DNA from: Croceimicrobium sp963974215
GTDB taxonomy: Bacteria > Bacteroidota > Bacteroidia > Flavobacteriales > Schleiferiaceae
DNA: 64,000 nt
Assembly: GCA_963974215.1 (NCBI GenBank)
Contig: CAXBBL010000005.1
Span: 232,215-296,214 of the forward strand
Reading direction: 5' to 3'
Shown here: piece by piece, positions 17,139-25,964 of the stretch
How positions within the stretch are numbered: the first letter of the stretch is position 1
How the letters are laid out: the number at the start of each line of letters is the position of its first letter
The notes under the pieces: model-generated
What the model was told of the DNA's origin: nothing
Seen by the model: the letters and a program-made list of their open reading frames with translations, nothing else
Databases searched by the model: none
Position numbers and translations under genes: made by a program

Positions 17139-18467
17139 ATGTTTGATAATTTACAAGATAAACTCGAAAAAGCCTTTCATGTATTAAAAGGCCATGGTCA
17201 AATTTCGGAAGTTAACGTTGCCGAAACCCTAAAGGAGATTCGTCGGGCTCTAGTAGATGCGGATGTTAGTTTTAAAATTGCCAAAGATTTTACCAATAAG
17301 GTAAAGGAAGAGGTTTTAGGTCAGCAAGTACTTACTAGTCTTAAACCCGGCCAGGTTTTAACCAAAGTGGTACGCGATGAAATGGCGCGCCTTATGGGCG
17401 GTGAAGCGGCCGAGTTGAACCTCAGTGAAAAGCCTACCATTATATTAATGGCAGGTTTACAGGGTTCGGGTAAAACCACCCACAGTGGTAAACTGGCCAA
17501 TTTTCTAACGCGTAAAAAAGGTCGTAAAGTGCTTTTAGTGGCGGGCGACGTTTACCGTCCCGCGGCTATTAACCAGCTGCACGTGGTTGGTGAGCAAATT
17601 GGTGTTGAGGTGTACAGCGAAGAAGGTAATAAAAATCCGGTTGAAATTGCCTTAAATGCCGTGGCTTACGCCAAGAAAAACGGACATAATACTATAATCG
17701 TCGATACCGCTGGTCGTTTGGCCATTGATGCGGAAATGATGAGCGAAATTCGCAATGTTCATGCAGCGATTAAACCCCAAGAAACTCTTTTTGTAGCAGA
17801 CGCCATGACGGGTCAGGATGCAGTGAATACGGCCAAGGCCTTTAACGATGTGCTTAATTACGAAGGGGTTATCTTAACCAAATTAGACGGTGATACCCGC
17901 GGTGGTGCGGCTTTAACCATTCGCACTGTGGTTAATAAGCCGATTAAGTTTATTGGTACGGGCGAGAAAATGGAGGCTTTGGATATTTTCTATCCCGAGC
18001 GTATGGCCGATCGGATTTTAGGCATGGGTGATGTTGTTTCTTTGGTAGAACGTGCCCAGGAGCAGTTCGATGAAGAGGAAGCGCGTCGCGTACAAAAGAA
18101 GATTGCCAAGAATCAATTTGACTTTGATGATTTCTTAGGACAGATTAAGCAAATCAAGAAAATGGGGAATATGAAAGACCTCATGGGAATGATTCCGGGA
18201 ATGGGTAAAATGATGAAGGATGTAGATATTGACGACGATGCCTTTAAAGGAGTAGAAGCGATTATTCAATCGATGACCAAGGAAGAACGAGCCAATCCGA
18301 AATTAATAAATGGCAGTCGCCGCAAGCGCATTGCCGATGGATCGGGAAAAAATATTCAGGAAGTAAACCAATTGTTAAAACAGTTTGGCGAAATGAGTAA
18401 AATGATGCGCATGATGCAGGGTGGCGGCGCGAAACGGATGGCCGGCATGATGAAGGGAATGCGTTAA
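17139..18467 (+). CDS. ffh: Signal recognition particle protein Ffh
   Basis: 442 residues. N domain (about 1-95), then the G domain with P-loop AGLQGSGKTTHSGKLA (about 105-120), VAGDVYRPAAINQL, DTAGRLAIDAEMM (about 188) and TKLDGDTRGGAAL (about 246). A Met-rich M domain (about 325-442: IPGMGKMMKDVD, SRRKRIADGSG, MMRMMQGGGAKRM) binds 4.5S RNA and signal sequences. It is the GTPase that targets nascent membrane proteins to FtsY and SecYEG. folD follows 24 bases later. Confidence 0.97.
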   Translation: MFDNLQDKLEKAFHVLKGHGQISEVNVAETLKEIRRALVDADVSFKIAKDFTNKVKEEVLGQQVLTSLKPGQVLTKVVRDEMARLMGGEAAELNLSEKPTIILMAGLQGSGKTTHSGKLANFLTRKKGRKVLLVAGDVYRPAAINQLHVVGEQIGVEVYSEEGNKNPVEIALNAVAYAKKNGHNTIIVDTAGRLAIDAEMMSEIRNVHAAIKPQETLFVADAMTGQDAVNTAKAFNDVLNYEGVILTKLDGDTRGGAALTIRTVVNKPIKFIGTGEKMEALDIFYPERMADRILGMGDVVSLVERAQEQFDEEEARRVQKKIAKNQFDFDDFLGQIKQIKKMGNMKDLMGMIPGMGKMMKDVDIDDDAFKGVEAIIQSMTKEERANPKLINGSRRKRIADGSGKNIQEVNQLLKQFGEMSKMMRMMQGGGAKRMAGMMKGMR

Positions 18468-18491
18468 CAGTAATAAGAGAATAACCAAGTA

Positions 18492-19367
18492 ATGATTTTA
18501 ATAGACGGGAAAAAGACATCACAGGATATTCGTAATGAAATTGCGGAAGAAGTTAAGTCCATCATCGCAAAAGGCGGCAAACAGCCTCACCTAGCCGCCG
18601 TTTTGGTGGGCAATAATGGCGCGAGTGTTACTTATGTAAATGCGAAAGTAAAGGACTGTGAAGAGGTAGGCTATAAATCGAGTTTGGTAAAACTTTCGGA
18701 GACTATTACCGAAAAGGAATTATTAGCGGTGGTGGATGAGCTTAACGCCAATGATGATGTGGATGGCTTTATCGTACAACTACCTTTACCTAAGCATATC
18801 AACGAGCAAAAGGTAATAATGGCTATCGATCCCGAAAAGGATGTGGATGGTTTTCACCCAACCAATTTGGGTAAAATGGCTCTAAACCTACCCAGCTATG
18901 TTCCCGCTACCCCCATGGGGATTATGGATTTATTGGATCGTTACAATATTGAAACGGGCGGTAAGCACTGTGTAGTGGTAGGCCGTTCGCATATAGTAGG
19001 GATGCCTGCCAGCATTTTAATGGCGCGTAATCATTACCCCGGCAATGCAACGGTTACTTTAACGCATAGCCGAACCACCAATTTGAAAGAGATTTTAAAG
19101 ACCGCCGATATTATTATTGCGGCATTAGGAAAACCCAATTTTATTACCGCCGATATGGTTAAAGAAGGGGTAGTAATTTTAGATGTGGGGACGACGCGAG
19201 TAGTGGATAAAACTAAAAAATCGGGTCACCGCTTAGTTGGGGACGTAGAATTTGAGACGGTTTCTAAAAAGGCAAGTTATATCACACCAGTACCAGGTGG
19301 AGTAGGACCCATGACAAGAGTTAGTTTGTTGAAAAACACCTTGCTAGCGGTTCGTCACAAACTGTAA
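18492..19367 (+). CDS. folD: Bifunctional methylenetetrahydrofolate dehydrogenase / methenyltetrahydrofolate cyclohydrolase
   Basis: 291 residues. The catalytic tyrosine-lysine region TYVNAKVKDCEEVG (about 49-62), DGFIVQLPLPKH (about 95-106), DPEKDVDGFHPTNLG and the NADP-binding VVGRSHIVGMPAS (about 161-173) are all present. The end TPVPGGVGPMTRVSLLKNTL is classic FolD. It interconverts one-carbon tetrahydrofolates for purine, thymidylate and formyl-Met synthesis. It follows ffh in the same direction and meets smpB head to head with only 13 bases between the stops. Confidence 0.96.
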   Translation: MILIDGKKTSQDIRNEIAEEVKSIIAKGGKQPHLAAVLVGNNGASVTYVNAKVKDCEEVGYKSSLVKLSETITEKELLAVVDELNANDDVDGFIVQLPLPKHINEQKVIMAIDPEKDVDGFHPTNLGKMALNLPSYVPATPMGIMDLLDRYNIETGGKHCVVVGRSHIVGMPASILMARNHYPGNATVTLTHSRTTNLKEILKTADIIIAALGKPNFITADMVKEGVVILDVGTTRVVDKTKKSGHRLVGDVEFETVSKKASYITPVPGGVGPMTRVSLLKNTLLAVRHKL

Positions 19368-19380
19368 TCGGAATTAATAA

Positions 19381-19833
19381 CTAACGTTTCAAGGCGCGAT
19401 CTACTTCGCGCTTTTGGTCTTTCTCTTTTAAGCTTTCCCGCTTATCGTAAGTTTTCTTACCCTGAGCCAAGGCTATGCGCATCTTGGCTAGACCGCGATC
19501 GTTAATATAGAGGTTAAGGGGAACGATGGTACGGGTGCCTTTTTCCACATCGCCCATTAGGCTGCGGATTTCACGCTTGTGTAAAAGCAAAAGTCTCTCG
19601 CGTAAAGGTGCGTGGTTATTAATGTTACCATGCGACCATTCGGCAATATGCATGTTTTTCACCATCAGTTTTTCACCATCAAAATAGCAATAAGCCTCTT
19701 GTAAACTGGCTTTGCCTTTACGAATAGATTTAATTTCCGTGCCTAAGAGTTTAATCCCAGCTTCGTAGATATCTAAAAGTTCGTAATTGAATTTCGCCTT
19801 GCGATTTTTAATGTTAATTTTTTCCTGTGCCAT
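19381..19833 (-). CDS. smpB: SsrA (tmRNA)-binding protein
   Basis: 150 residues from the ATG at 19833, giving the standard start MAQEKINIKNRKAKFNYELL. An extension to a TTG at 19872 adds a hydrophobic stretch that overlaps the promoter and is not credible. GIKLLGTEIKSIRKGKASL, the MHIAEWSHGNINNHAP region and the GKKTYDKRESLKEKDQKREV tail are family signatures. It delivers tmRNA to stalled ribosomes. The predicted start site lies only a few bases before the ATG, so the messenger may be nearly leaderless. Confidence 0.95.
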   Translation of the reverse strand: MAQEKINIKNRKAKFNYELLDIYEAGIKLLGTEIKSIRKGKASLQEAYCYFDGEKLMVKNMHIAEWSHGNINNHAPLRERLLLLHKREIRSLMGDVEKGTRTIVPLNLYINDRGLAKMRIALAQGKKTYDKRESLKEKDQKREVDRALKR

Positions 19834-19840
19834 AGCGGGC

Positions 19841-19873
19841 GCAAGATAAGCATAGATAATGAGCAGCACCAAA
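19841..19873 (-). promoter_or_regulatory. Promoter of smpB
   Basis: On the minus strand TTTG (19873-19870), a 21-base spacer, then TATCTTGC (19848-19841) match the Bacteroidota promoter with one weak position in the -7 box. It implies a very short leader before the ATG at 19833. Confidence 0.55.
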
Positions 19874-19974
19874 GGCTAACACTATTTGCAGATGGAAATA
19901 ATCTACATTTCTGCAATTCGTATAATTTTCAGTGGATTATATTCCGCTTCTTTGCTATTCTAATTTTATTAAAA

Positions 19975-21096
19975 GTGAAATTCAAAGTGATACTTAAAAT
20001 CATCCTCAGCTTAATCGTTTTGGCTTTAGCTTATGGCCTCGGTTATTTATATTTAAACCCGCAGTTTGGTGGCCGCCTCAGCCATGAAGAAAAATCGCGT
20101 TTCTCAGAATCGCCCCAATGGAACGGAAAAGTTTTTGAAAATGCGACCGAAACGGTGATGGATATTAATCTCAGCACCATGCCAGGTCTGCTTAAAGAGC
20201 AGTTTAGTGACCGCGCTGCAAGGGCTCCAAAAGAGAAATTACCCATTGCTCAATTCGATGGTAAAGTGTGGCAAGCCGATACCAATCCCTTTAGTTTTAT
20301 TTGGTTTGGACATTCCGTTGGCCTTATGAAAATGGCGGGCTTAAATCTCTTAATCGACCCTATGTTCGGGCCAGATGCCTCACCCATTGGACCTTTTCGC
20401 ACTAAACGTTATAGCGATAGTACTTTAAGAATTATCAATGAATTGCCCGAATTAGACGCGGTTTTAATTACCCACGATCATTATGACCATTTGGATTACG
20501 ATAGCTTCCAATTGCTAAAAGGCAAAGTGAAACACTATTATGTGCCACTGGGGGTGAAGCGTCATTTACTGCGTTGGGATATTCCCAGTGAGATGATTAC
20601 GGAGTTCGATTGGTGGGATAATGCCAAGCTAGGCGATATTGAAATGACCTTTGTTCCCGCCCGTCACTTTTCGGGCCGTGGACCCTTTGATAGAGCAGAA
20701 AGCCTTTGGGGTGGATGGACTTTTGTGAGCAATACACACCGTGTTTATTGGACTGGTGATGGCGGTTATGGTGAACACTTTAAGGAGATTGGCGAGAAAC
20801 TCGGACCCTTCGATTGGGCCTTTGTAGAATGCGGACAATACAATAAACTCTGGCATGCCATTCATATGTATCCCGAAGAATCGGTGCAAGCGGCAATAGA
20901 TATGAAGGCTAAAACTGCCATTCCTATTCACTGGGGCGCTTTCACACTAGCCTTACACGATTGGAAAAACCCGGTAGAGCGCTTTAAAGAAGAGGCACTA
21001 GCTAAAAATCAAAATATTTATATGCCCGAAATGGGCGTTCCTATCGCTTTCGCAGATGAGCAGGGACGTGAGTATTGGTGGGAAAAATATGAATAA
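19975..21096 (+). CDS. NAPE-PLD-like metallo-beta-lactamase-fold hydrolase
   Basis: 373 residues from a GTG start; no ATG lies further upstream in frame. An N-terminal membrane anchor (about 3-25, ILKIILSLIVLALAYGLGYL) is followed by a metal-binding core. FIWFGHSVGLMKMAGLNLLI, ITHDHYDHLDYDSF (the HxHxDH motif), VPARHFSGRG, WTGDGGYGEHF and IPIHWGAFTLALHDW match the UlaG/NAPE-PLD branch of the fold. NAPE-PLD cleaves N-acyl-phosphatidylethanolamines; here the anchored position would place the domain at the periplasmic face, so a phospholipid or acylated-amine substrate is plausible. The substrate is not proven. It stands alone between smpB and the polyamine operon. Confidence 0.82.
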   Translation: MKFKVILKIILSLIVLALAYGLGYLYLNPQFGGRLSHEEKSRFSESPQWNGKVFENATETVMDINLSTMPGLLKEQFSDRAARAPKEKLPIAQFDGKVWQADTNPFSFIWFGHSVGLMKMAGLNLLIDPMFGPDASPIGPFRTKRYSDSTLRIINELPELDAVLITHDHYDHLDYDSFQLLKGKVKHYYVPLGVKRHLLRWDIPSEMITEFDWWDNAKLGDIEMTFVPARHFSGRGPFDRAESLWGGWTFVSNTHRVYWTGDGGYGEHFKEIGEKLGPFDWAFVECGQYNKLWHAIHMYPEESVQAAIDMKAKTAIPIHWGAFTLALHDWKNPVERFKEEALAKNQNIYMPEMGVPIAFADEQGREYWWEKYE

Positions 21097-21132
21097 GATC
21101 AAATCAAAAATTGACCTTATCCATATATTTTA

Positions 21133-22653
21133 TTAAACGCGTTTAAGACTATAAATGTCATTACGACGATCCTTTAGGTTTCGTACCGCGCCAAATTCAT
21201 TCAATTCACGTAAAAGATCGATGTCCACATCTACCACCAAAATCATTTCGGTGTTGGGTGTGGCTTCTGCTTTTATCCCATTACTGGGAAAAGCAAAATC
21301 ACAGGGTGTGAAAACCATAGATTGAGCATACTGAATATCCATATTGCTAACCTTCGGTAAATTACCTACACTACCCGCAATAACCACATAGCATTCGTTT
21401 TCAATGGCTCTAGCTTGAGCGGTGTTACGAACGCGTGAATAGCCATTTTGAGTGTCGGTTAAGAAAGGCACAAAGAGGATATCCATGCCATCATCCGCCA
21501 ATAAGCGCGATAATTCGGGGAACTCTACATCGTAGCAAATCAAAACGCCAATGCGTCCGCAGTCGGTATCGTAAGTCTGTAATTTGGAACCACCTTCCAT
21601 ACCCCAAACGCGGGCTTCATCGGGCGTTACATGTATTTTCTCGAAATAGTCGCGGCTACCATCTCTCCGGCAGAGATAGCCGACATTGCGCAGCTTACCA
21701 TCTATAAACTGTGGCATACTACCGGTGATGATATTGATATTATAGCTTACCGCTAATTGACTAAAGCGATCAACGATATCGTTGGTATATTCTGCTAGTT
21801 TTCGAATTGCTTCCGCTTCACTGAGAGCATTGTGTTGCGCCATAAGAGGAGCATTGAAAAACTCTGGGAATAAGGCGAAATCGGAACGATAGCCTGAAAT
21901 GGAATCAAGAAAGTATTCCGCTTGATCCATCAATTCACTCAAATCTTTATAGCCACGCATTTGCCACTGAACTATGCCAATGCGAATCACTCTTTTACGG
22001 TTACCGGGGCTGTCGCTAGGCTTTTCGTAATATACATTATTCCACTCCATTAAAACGGCATGGTCCTGCGATTCTTTATCGCCCACCAAGTAGTTTTTTA
22101 GGATTTTCTTTACGTGGAAATCGTTGCTAAACTGAAAGTTAATTACCGGATCGTGAATCTCTTTTTGCCTTACCTTTTCGAGGTACTGCAAAGGACTCAA
22201 TTTAGCGGCATGTTGATGATAAAGAGGCATCCTTGCCCCAAAGGCAATACCGCGTAAATTTAACTCTTCACAAAGCTCCTTACGGAAATCGTAGAGGCGA
22301 CGGCCTAAGCGTAAGCCACGGTATTTAGGACTAATGAAAATATCAATACCATAAAGCAGTTCTCCATCTTTTTTATGGGTCTTAAAGCTATCGTTTCCGG
22401 TAATGTCATTATAAGTATGACGCTTATCAGTAATGCTGTAATCCTGCAATACGGAAAGTGCACATCCCGCAATTTCATTATTTACTTTAAGAACAACCTG
22501 GCCTTCGGGAAACATCCCAATGAGGGTTTCAATTTCCTCCTTTTTCCAATGTAGGCTTTGCATACCAGGGTAGGCCTGGTTCATTAAAGTTTTTAAAGCT
22601 TGATAGTCATCCCCGCTTAGGTAGGCGAGCTCTACATTGTCAATAGTTTCCAT
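21133..22653 (-). CDS. Bifunctional GNAT acetyltransferase / carbon-nitrogen hydrolase fusion
   Basis: 506 residues. Residues about 5-200 form a GNAT-type domain (ELLYGIDIFISPKYRGLRLGRRLY contains the acetyl-CoA-binding pattern RGLRLGRRL). Residues about 222-506 form a nitrilase-superfamily hydrolase with the triad Glu264 (FPEFFN), Lys339 (EKIHVTP) and Cys373 (LICYDVEFPE) in normal spacing, then RNTAQARAIEN. The fusion is a recognised architecture in bacteria, but its reaction is not known to me. It is the last gene of an operon with arginine decarboxylase, agmatinase and a deoxyhypusine-synthase-like enzyme. This context argues for acylation and deacylation, or amide hydrolysis, of a polyamine. 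It begins 5 bases after the previous stop. Confidence 0.85.
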   Translation of the reverse strand: METIDNVELAYLSGDDYQALKTLMNQAYPGMQSLHWKKEEIETLIGMFPEGQVVLKVNNEIAGCALSVLQDYSITDKRHTYNDITGNDSFKTHKKDGELLYGIDIFISPKYRGLRLGRRLYDFRKELCEELNLRGIAFGARMPLYHQHAAKLSPLQYLEKVRQKEIHDPVINFQFSNDFHVKKILKNYLVGDKESQDHAVLMEWNNVYYEKPSDSPGNRKRVIRIGIVQWQMRGYKDLSELMDQAEYFLDSISGYRSDFALFPEFFNAPLMAQHNALSEAEAIRKLAEYTNDIVDRFSQLAVSYNINIITGSMPQFIDGKLRNVGYLCRRDGSRDYFEKIHVTPDEARVWGMEGGSKLQTYDTDCGRIGVLICYDVEFPELSRLLADDGMDILFVPFLTDTQNGYSRVRNTAQARAIENECYVVIAGSVGNLPKVSNMDIQYAQSMVFTPCDFAFPSNGIKAEATPNTEMILVVDVDIDLLRELNEFGAVRNLKDRRNDIYSLKRV

Positions 22654-22658
22654 ATAAA

Positions 22659-23636
22659 TTACCAGTCGAGTAGGTAAGCAAAAATTAAGGGCGCTACTAT
22701 GGTAGCATCCGATTCAACAATAAATTTTGGTGTAGTAATATCGAGTTTTCCCCAGGTGATTTTCTCATTGGGAACAGCGCCAGAATAGGAACCATAACTA
22801 GTGGTGCTGTCGCTAATTTGACAGAAGTAAGACCAGAAAGGGGTATCCGTTCTTTCCATATCTTGGTAAAGCATAGGCACAACGCATATTGGAAAATCGC
22901 CTGCAATTCCACCGCCAATTTGGAAAAAGCCAATGCCCTCGGTGCCAGCATTCTCAGTATACCAATCCGCTAAAAAAGTCATGTATTCGATACCCGACTT
23001 TACGGTGCTGGGCTGTAATTCTTTTTTCAAGCAGTAGGACGCGAAAATATTACCCAAGGTGGAGTCTTCCCAACCGGGAACTACAATAGGAATGTTCTTC
23101 TCGGCGGCAGCCAACATCCACGAATTTTTAGGATCAATTTGGTAGTATTGTTCTAATATCCCAGAATTGAGTAATTGGTACATATATTCATGTGGGAAGT
23201 AGCGCTCTCCTTTTGCTTCGGCGCCAGACCATAGGTCTACAATATGCTTTTGTAAACGACGAAAAGCTTCCTCTTCTGGGATGCAAGTATCGGTTACACG
23301 GTTTAAGCCGCGTTCTAGTAAATCCCATTCTTCTTTGGGGCTAAGGTCGCGGTAATGCGGCACACGTTCGTAGTGATTATGCGCAACAAGGTTCATTAAA
23401 TCTTCCTCTAGGTTAGCGCCGGTGCAGGAAATAATTTGCACTTTATCCTGACGAATCATTTCAGCAAAACTCTTACCTAATTCAGCGGTACTCATGGCTC
23501 CCGCGAGGGTAACCATCATTTTTTTTCCTTCCGCAAGATGCTTTTCATAACCTTGCGCAGCATCTACCAAAGCGGCAGAATTAAAATGCTTATAATGCTC
23601 CAGCATAAACTGGCTGATGGGTCCTTTATTGGCCAT
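22659..23636 (-). CDS. Deoxyhypusine-synthase-like protein, candidate homospermidine-type synthase
   Basis: 325 residues. The fold signatures are visible: MVTLAGAMSTAELGKSFAEM (NAD region), SCTGANLEEDLMN, VVPGWEDSTLGNIF and SGAVPNEKITWGKL. Lys297 in TWGKL corresponds to the catalytic lysine that forms the aminobutyl imine in deoxyhypusine synthase, so the aminobutyl-transfer chemistry should be intact. Bacteria lack hypusine-bearing eIF5A, and some bacterial relatives make homospermidine from putrescine; that role is inferred from family knowledge and from the position after speA and speB, which supply putrescine. It overlaps speB by 11 bases. Confidence 0.88.
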   Translation of the reverse strand: MANKGPISQFMLEHYKHFNSAALVDAAQGYEKHLAEGKKMMVTLAGAMSTAELGKSFAEMIRQDKVQIISCTGANLEEDLMNLVAHNHYERVPHYRDLSPKEEWDLLERGLNRVTDTCIPEEEAFRRLQKHIVDLWSGAEAKGERYFPHEYMYQLLNSGILEQYYQIDPKNSWMLAAAEKNIPIVVPGWEDSTLGNIFASYCLKKELQPSTVKSGIEYMTFLADWYTENAGTEGIGFFQIGGGIAGDFPICVVPMLYQDMERTDTPFWSYFCQISDSTTSYGSYSGAVPNEKITWGKLDITTPKFIVESDATIVAPLIFAYLLDW

Positions 23637-24480
23637 GGTCTTCGAATTTATAGCTTAGTAGTTTATAGTAAAGTTTGGCCGCTAAAAAGTTAGAAGCCTT
23701 GTGGGCAGAGTGGGGGGCAAGCTCAACAATGTCGAAGCCAACCACGTCCTTCTCTTTAAAAACGCGACGTAAATATTTTAAGGTTTCATACCATCCCATG
23801 CCACCTGGCTCGGGAGTTCCTGTAGCGGGCATTATAGAAGGATCAAAAGCATCGAGGTCGATGGTTAGATAAACCTTATCAGTAAGTCGGGCAATAGAGG
23901 CATCCATCCACTTTTCGTGTCCGTACATTTCATGCGCGAAAAAGCAATTCCCTGGCTGAATATACTGTCCTTCTTCAATGTCCATACTGCGTATTCCTAC
24001 TTGTACCAAATTGGCGTTTTGACTGGCATCATAAACCGCACAAGCATGATTATAAGGACTGCCGTGGTATTCAGGTCTTAAGTCGGTATGCGCATCTAGC
24101 TGCAGCACAGAAAGGTTATCATACTTTTCGTAGAAGGCTTTAATTACGCCGATGGAGATACTATGCTCACCGCCGAAGAAGCTCAGATATTTCCCCGTTT
24201 CAAGTAGCTCTTGCGTTTTCTTATAAACCGCCGTAAAAACTGCTTCGGGACTGCTATCTTCTTTAATGGGATCGAGAATATTAATCCCTTGTTGGTACAC
24301 TTCCGATTGCGTTTCGATATCGAAAAGCTCCATGTTTTCACTGGCCTCTAAAAAGGCTGCGAAGCCGGCATCGGCTCCCTTTCCCCAAGTGCTAGTGCCA
24401 TCGTAGGGAATAGATTGTAAAAGGACTTTGGCTCTTTCGTAAGCGCCCCAATGTTCCTCTACACCTGCATAATTTCTCAT
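23626..24480 (-). CDS. speB: Agmatinase
   Basis: 284 residues. The ureohydrolase metal ligands are complete: FFGGEHSISIG, LDAHTDLRPEYHGSPYNHAC, and IDLDAFDPSIMPATGTPEPG. The PATGTPEPGG form fits agmatinase rather than arginase. It cleaves agmatine to putrescine and urea. It overlaps the speA stop by 4 bases (ATGA) and the downstream deoxyhypusine-synthase-like start by 11, so the three enzymes are translationally coupled. Its substrate would be produced by the gene just upstream. Confidence 0.93.
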   Translation of the reverse strand: MRNYAGVEEHWGAYERAKVLLQSIPYDGTSTWGKGADAGFAAFLEASENMELFDIETQSEVYQQGINILDPIKEDSSPEAVFTAVYKKTQELLETGKYLSFFGGEHSISIGVIKAFYEKYDNLSVLQLDAHTDLRPEYHGSPYNHACAVYDASQNANLVQVGIRSMDIEEGQYIQPGNCFFAHEMYGHEKWMDASIARLTDKVYLTIDLDAFDPSIMPATGTPEPGGMGWYETLKYLRRVFKEKDVVGFDIVELAPHSAHKASNFLAAKLYYKLLSYKFEDHGQ

Positions 24481-25880
24481 TTGTATCCTAAAAGTTTAAA
24501 CATTTCATCCGCCGATTGCTCGTTGCGGTAAACATAATCTACAATATTGCCTTTCTCGTCACGATCGATAATTACGTGTTTTGGGGAAGGAATTAAACAG
24601 TGCTTGATACCGCCATAGCCACTAATCGCATCCTGATAAGCGCCCGTATGGAAAAAGCCAACGTACAGAGGTTCTTCCTCTTGTGGGCCATATTGGGGCA
24701 ACATAACCTCTTGGTTAAGGTCATCGGAATTGTAATAATCGGAATGATCGCAACTTATACCACCAATGTTTACACGCTTGTATTCGTGCTTCCATTTGTT
24801 GATGGGCAGAAGGATAAATTTCTCGTGAATACTCCAGGCATCGGGAATGGTGTTCATCAAACTGTTATTAATGATATACCAACTCTCGGTGTCGTTTTGT
24901 TGTTTTTGCTCTAGCACTTTAAAGATAATGGCACCCGCTTCACCCACGGTGTATTTACCAAATTCTGTAAAAATATCAGGGTGAGCTATGTCATCATTAT
25001 CGCAAGCATCCCTCACATTTTCTACGATTTCTTTAATCATATACTCGTAATCGTACTCGAAGCCAAGGTTGTTGCGAATGGGGAATCCACCGCCAAGGTT
25101 AAACTGAGTAAGACTGTCTGATTGCTTTTTTAGTTCGATATAAAGTTTAAGGGCGCGTTTAAATTCACCCCAGTAGTATATGCTGTCTTTAATACCTGAA
25201 TCTACAAAGAAGTGCAGCATTTTCAGCTCCACTTTGGGATTGTCTTTTATATTGGCTTCGAAAAACTCCTTCATTTCGTTGTGGCGTATGCCCAAACGAG
25301 AGGTATAGTAAGAAGACTGTGGCTCTTCGTTAATGGCCATTCTTAGGCCGATTTTAATCACTGTATCGCCAGCAAAGTGTAATAAGCGCTCGAGTTCGGT
25401 TTTACTATCTAGCACTACCACTACATTATCGAAGCCCATATCGATCAGCTTCACGATTTTTTCTAGGTAGTCGTCGGTTTTATAACCATTATTTACAATG
25501 TAGCGGTCCTTGGTAAATTTCCCTTCTCTGAAAAGGTTAAGAATAAGATCGATATCGAAAGAAGAGGAAGTTTCTAAGTTTACATTATGCTTCAACGCTT
25601 CACTAACCACATGGGAAAAGTGATTACACTTGGTACAGTAACAAAATTGATATTCTCCTTGGTAATTGAGGCGCTTAATGGCGCGATTGAAATGATTCCG
25701 CGCTTTTTTAATTTGATCGCCAATTTTGGGTAGATAAATAAAGCGAAAGGGAGTGCCGTATTTATCAATCAGATGCTTTAAAGAAATACCGTGGAAGGAT
25801 AAATACTCATCGCGTAGGTCGAAGCCTTCTTGCGGAAAATAGTAACTCTGATCTACTAGATCGAAATAGGTGTTTTTCAT
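24477..25880 (-). CDS. speA: PLP-dependent arginine decarboxylase
   Basis: 467 residues from the ATG at 25880 (MKNTYFDLVD). A TTG at 25964 would add a non-homologous tail overlapping the promoter. The alanine-racemase-like barrel opens with YGTPFRFIYLPKIGDQI. The PLP lysine is expected in FCYCTKCNHFSHVV, and NLETSSSFDIDLIL, IVNNGYKTDDYLE, KIGLRMAINEE and NLGGGFPIRN follow. The C-terminal domain carries ISCDHSDYYN and FFHTGAYQDAISGYGG, where the second-subunit catalytic Cys/Asp region lies. It makes agmatine from arginine and starts the putrescine route completed by speB. Confidence 0.9.
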   Translation of the reverse strand: MKNTYFDLVDQSYYFPQEGFDLRDEYLSFHGISLKHLIDKYGTPFRFIYLPKIGDQIKKARNHFNRAIKRLNYQGEYQFCYCTKCNHFSHVVSEALKHNVNLETSSSFDIDLILNLFREGKFTKDRYIVNNGYKTDDYLEKIVKLIDMGFDNVVVVLDSKTELERLLHFAGDTVIKIGLRMAINEEPQSSYYTSRLGIRHNEMKEFFEANIKDNPKVELKMLHFFVDSGIKDSIYYWGEFKRALKLYIELKKQSDSLTQFNLGGGFPIRNNLGFEYDYEYMIKEIVENVRDACDNDDIAHPDIFTEFGKYTVGEAGAIIFKVLEQKQQNDTESWYIINNSLMNTIPDAWSIHEKFILLPINKWKHEYKRVNIGGISCDHSDYYNSDDLNQEVMLPQYGPQEEEPLYVGFFHTGAYQDAISGYGGIKHCLIPSPKHVIIDRDEKGNIVDYVYRNEQSADEMFKLLGYK

Positions 25881-25938
25881 TAATTGCCCGAGGGACGGTT
25901 TTTTCGGTAGTATACAATATTTGCCTCGTAAGGCCAAA

Positions 25939-25946
25939 CAAAAGTA
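25939..25946 (-). promoter_or_regulatory. -7 element of the speA operon
   Basis: On the minus strand TACTTTTG matches TAnnTTTG exactly and would start a transcript about 50 bases before the speA ATG. The -33 region is not clear. Confidence 0.45.
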
Positions 25947-25964
25947 AATTTTATCGCGGTACAA

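Noticed and set aside
19834..19872. Extended smpB start
   Set aside because: The extension begins with TTG, lies inside the promoter and adds a non-homologous hydrophobic stretch before the normal MAQEK start.
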